DNA from: Pseudomonas sp. R4-35-07
GTDB taxonomy: Bacteria > Pseudomonadota > Gammaproteobacteria > Pseudomonadales > Pseudomonadaceae
Assembly: GCF_003852235.1 (NCBI RefSeq)
Contig: NZ_CP027732.1
Span: 4,898,001 to 4,962,000 of the forward strand
Direction: 5' to 3'
Length of the DNA: 64,000 bases
The notes beneath the pieces are model-generated. The model made no database searches. It saw only the letters and a program-made list of their open reading frames with translations, and was not told where the DNA came from. Positions 63,876 through 64,000 of this stretch are shown in pieces (positions within the stretch are counted from its first letter, which is position 1; each line of letters starts with the position of its first letter). The position numbers and the translations under genes were made by a program.

Positions 63876-64000
63876 GGCCCCTCTCCTCGTTCATTGCTGG
63901 TTGTCCTCACGTATTCCCGCCACGGCTGTTGAGTGTTATCAGGGATCAAGGCCCCTGCGGCCTGTGAGGTGTTCACTGACGCGGAACGCACGGCTCCTTA

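Noticed and set aside
63876..64000. Possible gene start at the right edge
   Set aside because: Only 125 bases upstream of the DUF3987 gene are visible; no frame or motif can be supported.

Overview
The window is a Pseudomonas chromosome segment, most likely from the P. fluorescens complex. Gene order and protein sequences follow the Pseudomonas core: dksA-gluQ-cbrX-cbrA-cbrB-crcZ-pcnB-folK-panBC-pgi-acs, then pnp-rpsO-truB-rbfA-infB-nusA-rimP-tRNA-secG-tpiA-glmM-folP-ftsH, then greA-carBA-dapB-dnaJ-dnaK-grpE, recN, fur-bamE, smpB, the lactate genes and ssrA. The DNA is GC-rich, carA starts with TTG as in other pseudomonads, and REP-type palindromes lie between genes.

Layout. 1-2.6 kb: sfsA (cut by the window edge) and an aminotransferase on the minus strand, divergent from dksA. 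2.7-10.8 kb: gluQ, the CbrX/CbrA/CbrB carbon-nitrogen sensing system, its target small RNA CrcZ, pcnB and folK. A CbrB-type palindrome and a sigma-54 promoter are readable between cbrB and crcZ. 11-21 kb: pantothenate genes panBC, pgi, acetyl-CoA synthetase, a methyltransferase and a large AsmA-like envelope protein. 21-37.4 kb, minus strand: a secreted double-BON protein, then the translation/RNA-decay cluster with two tRNAs, and tpiA, glmM, folP, ftsH, rlmE. 37.5-48.3 kb: yhbY, then a minus-strand run from grpE (with a clear sigma-32 promoter) through dnaK, dnaJ, dapB, carA and carB to greA. 48.5-52.8 kb: recN, fur, bamE, rnfH, ratA, smpB. 52.8-58.4 kb: lactate regulator, permease and an FAD/Fe-S dehydrogenase. 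58.5-59.3 kb: a small secreted protein and tmRNA.

At 59.3 kb the core stops at the tmRNA 3' end. A P4-type tyrosine integrase follows, then an opposing four-gene overlapping operon: a DUF3987 ATPase-like protein, a 117-residue unknown, a second and different tyrosine recombinase, and an 89-residue protein. This is the left end of a genomic island integrated at ssrA; its other end is outside the window. It is the least understood part of the window and the best candidate for something undescribed.

Functional links: CbrA/CbrB drive CrcZ, which relieves Hfq/Crc catabolite repression. The minus-strand translation cluster couples rRNA/tRNA maturation, initiation and mRNA decay. GrpE/DnaK/DnaJ form one chaperone unit under heat-shock control. 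SmpB and tmRNA, which act together in ribosome rescue, lie about 6 kb apart. All calls rest on reading the sequence; no database search was run.
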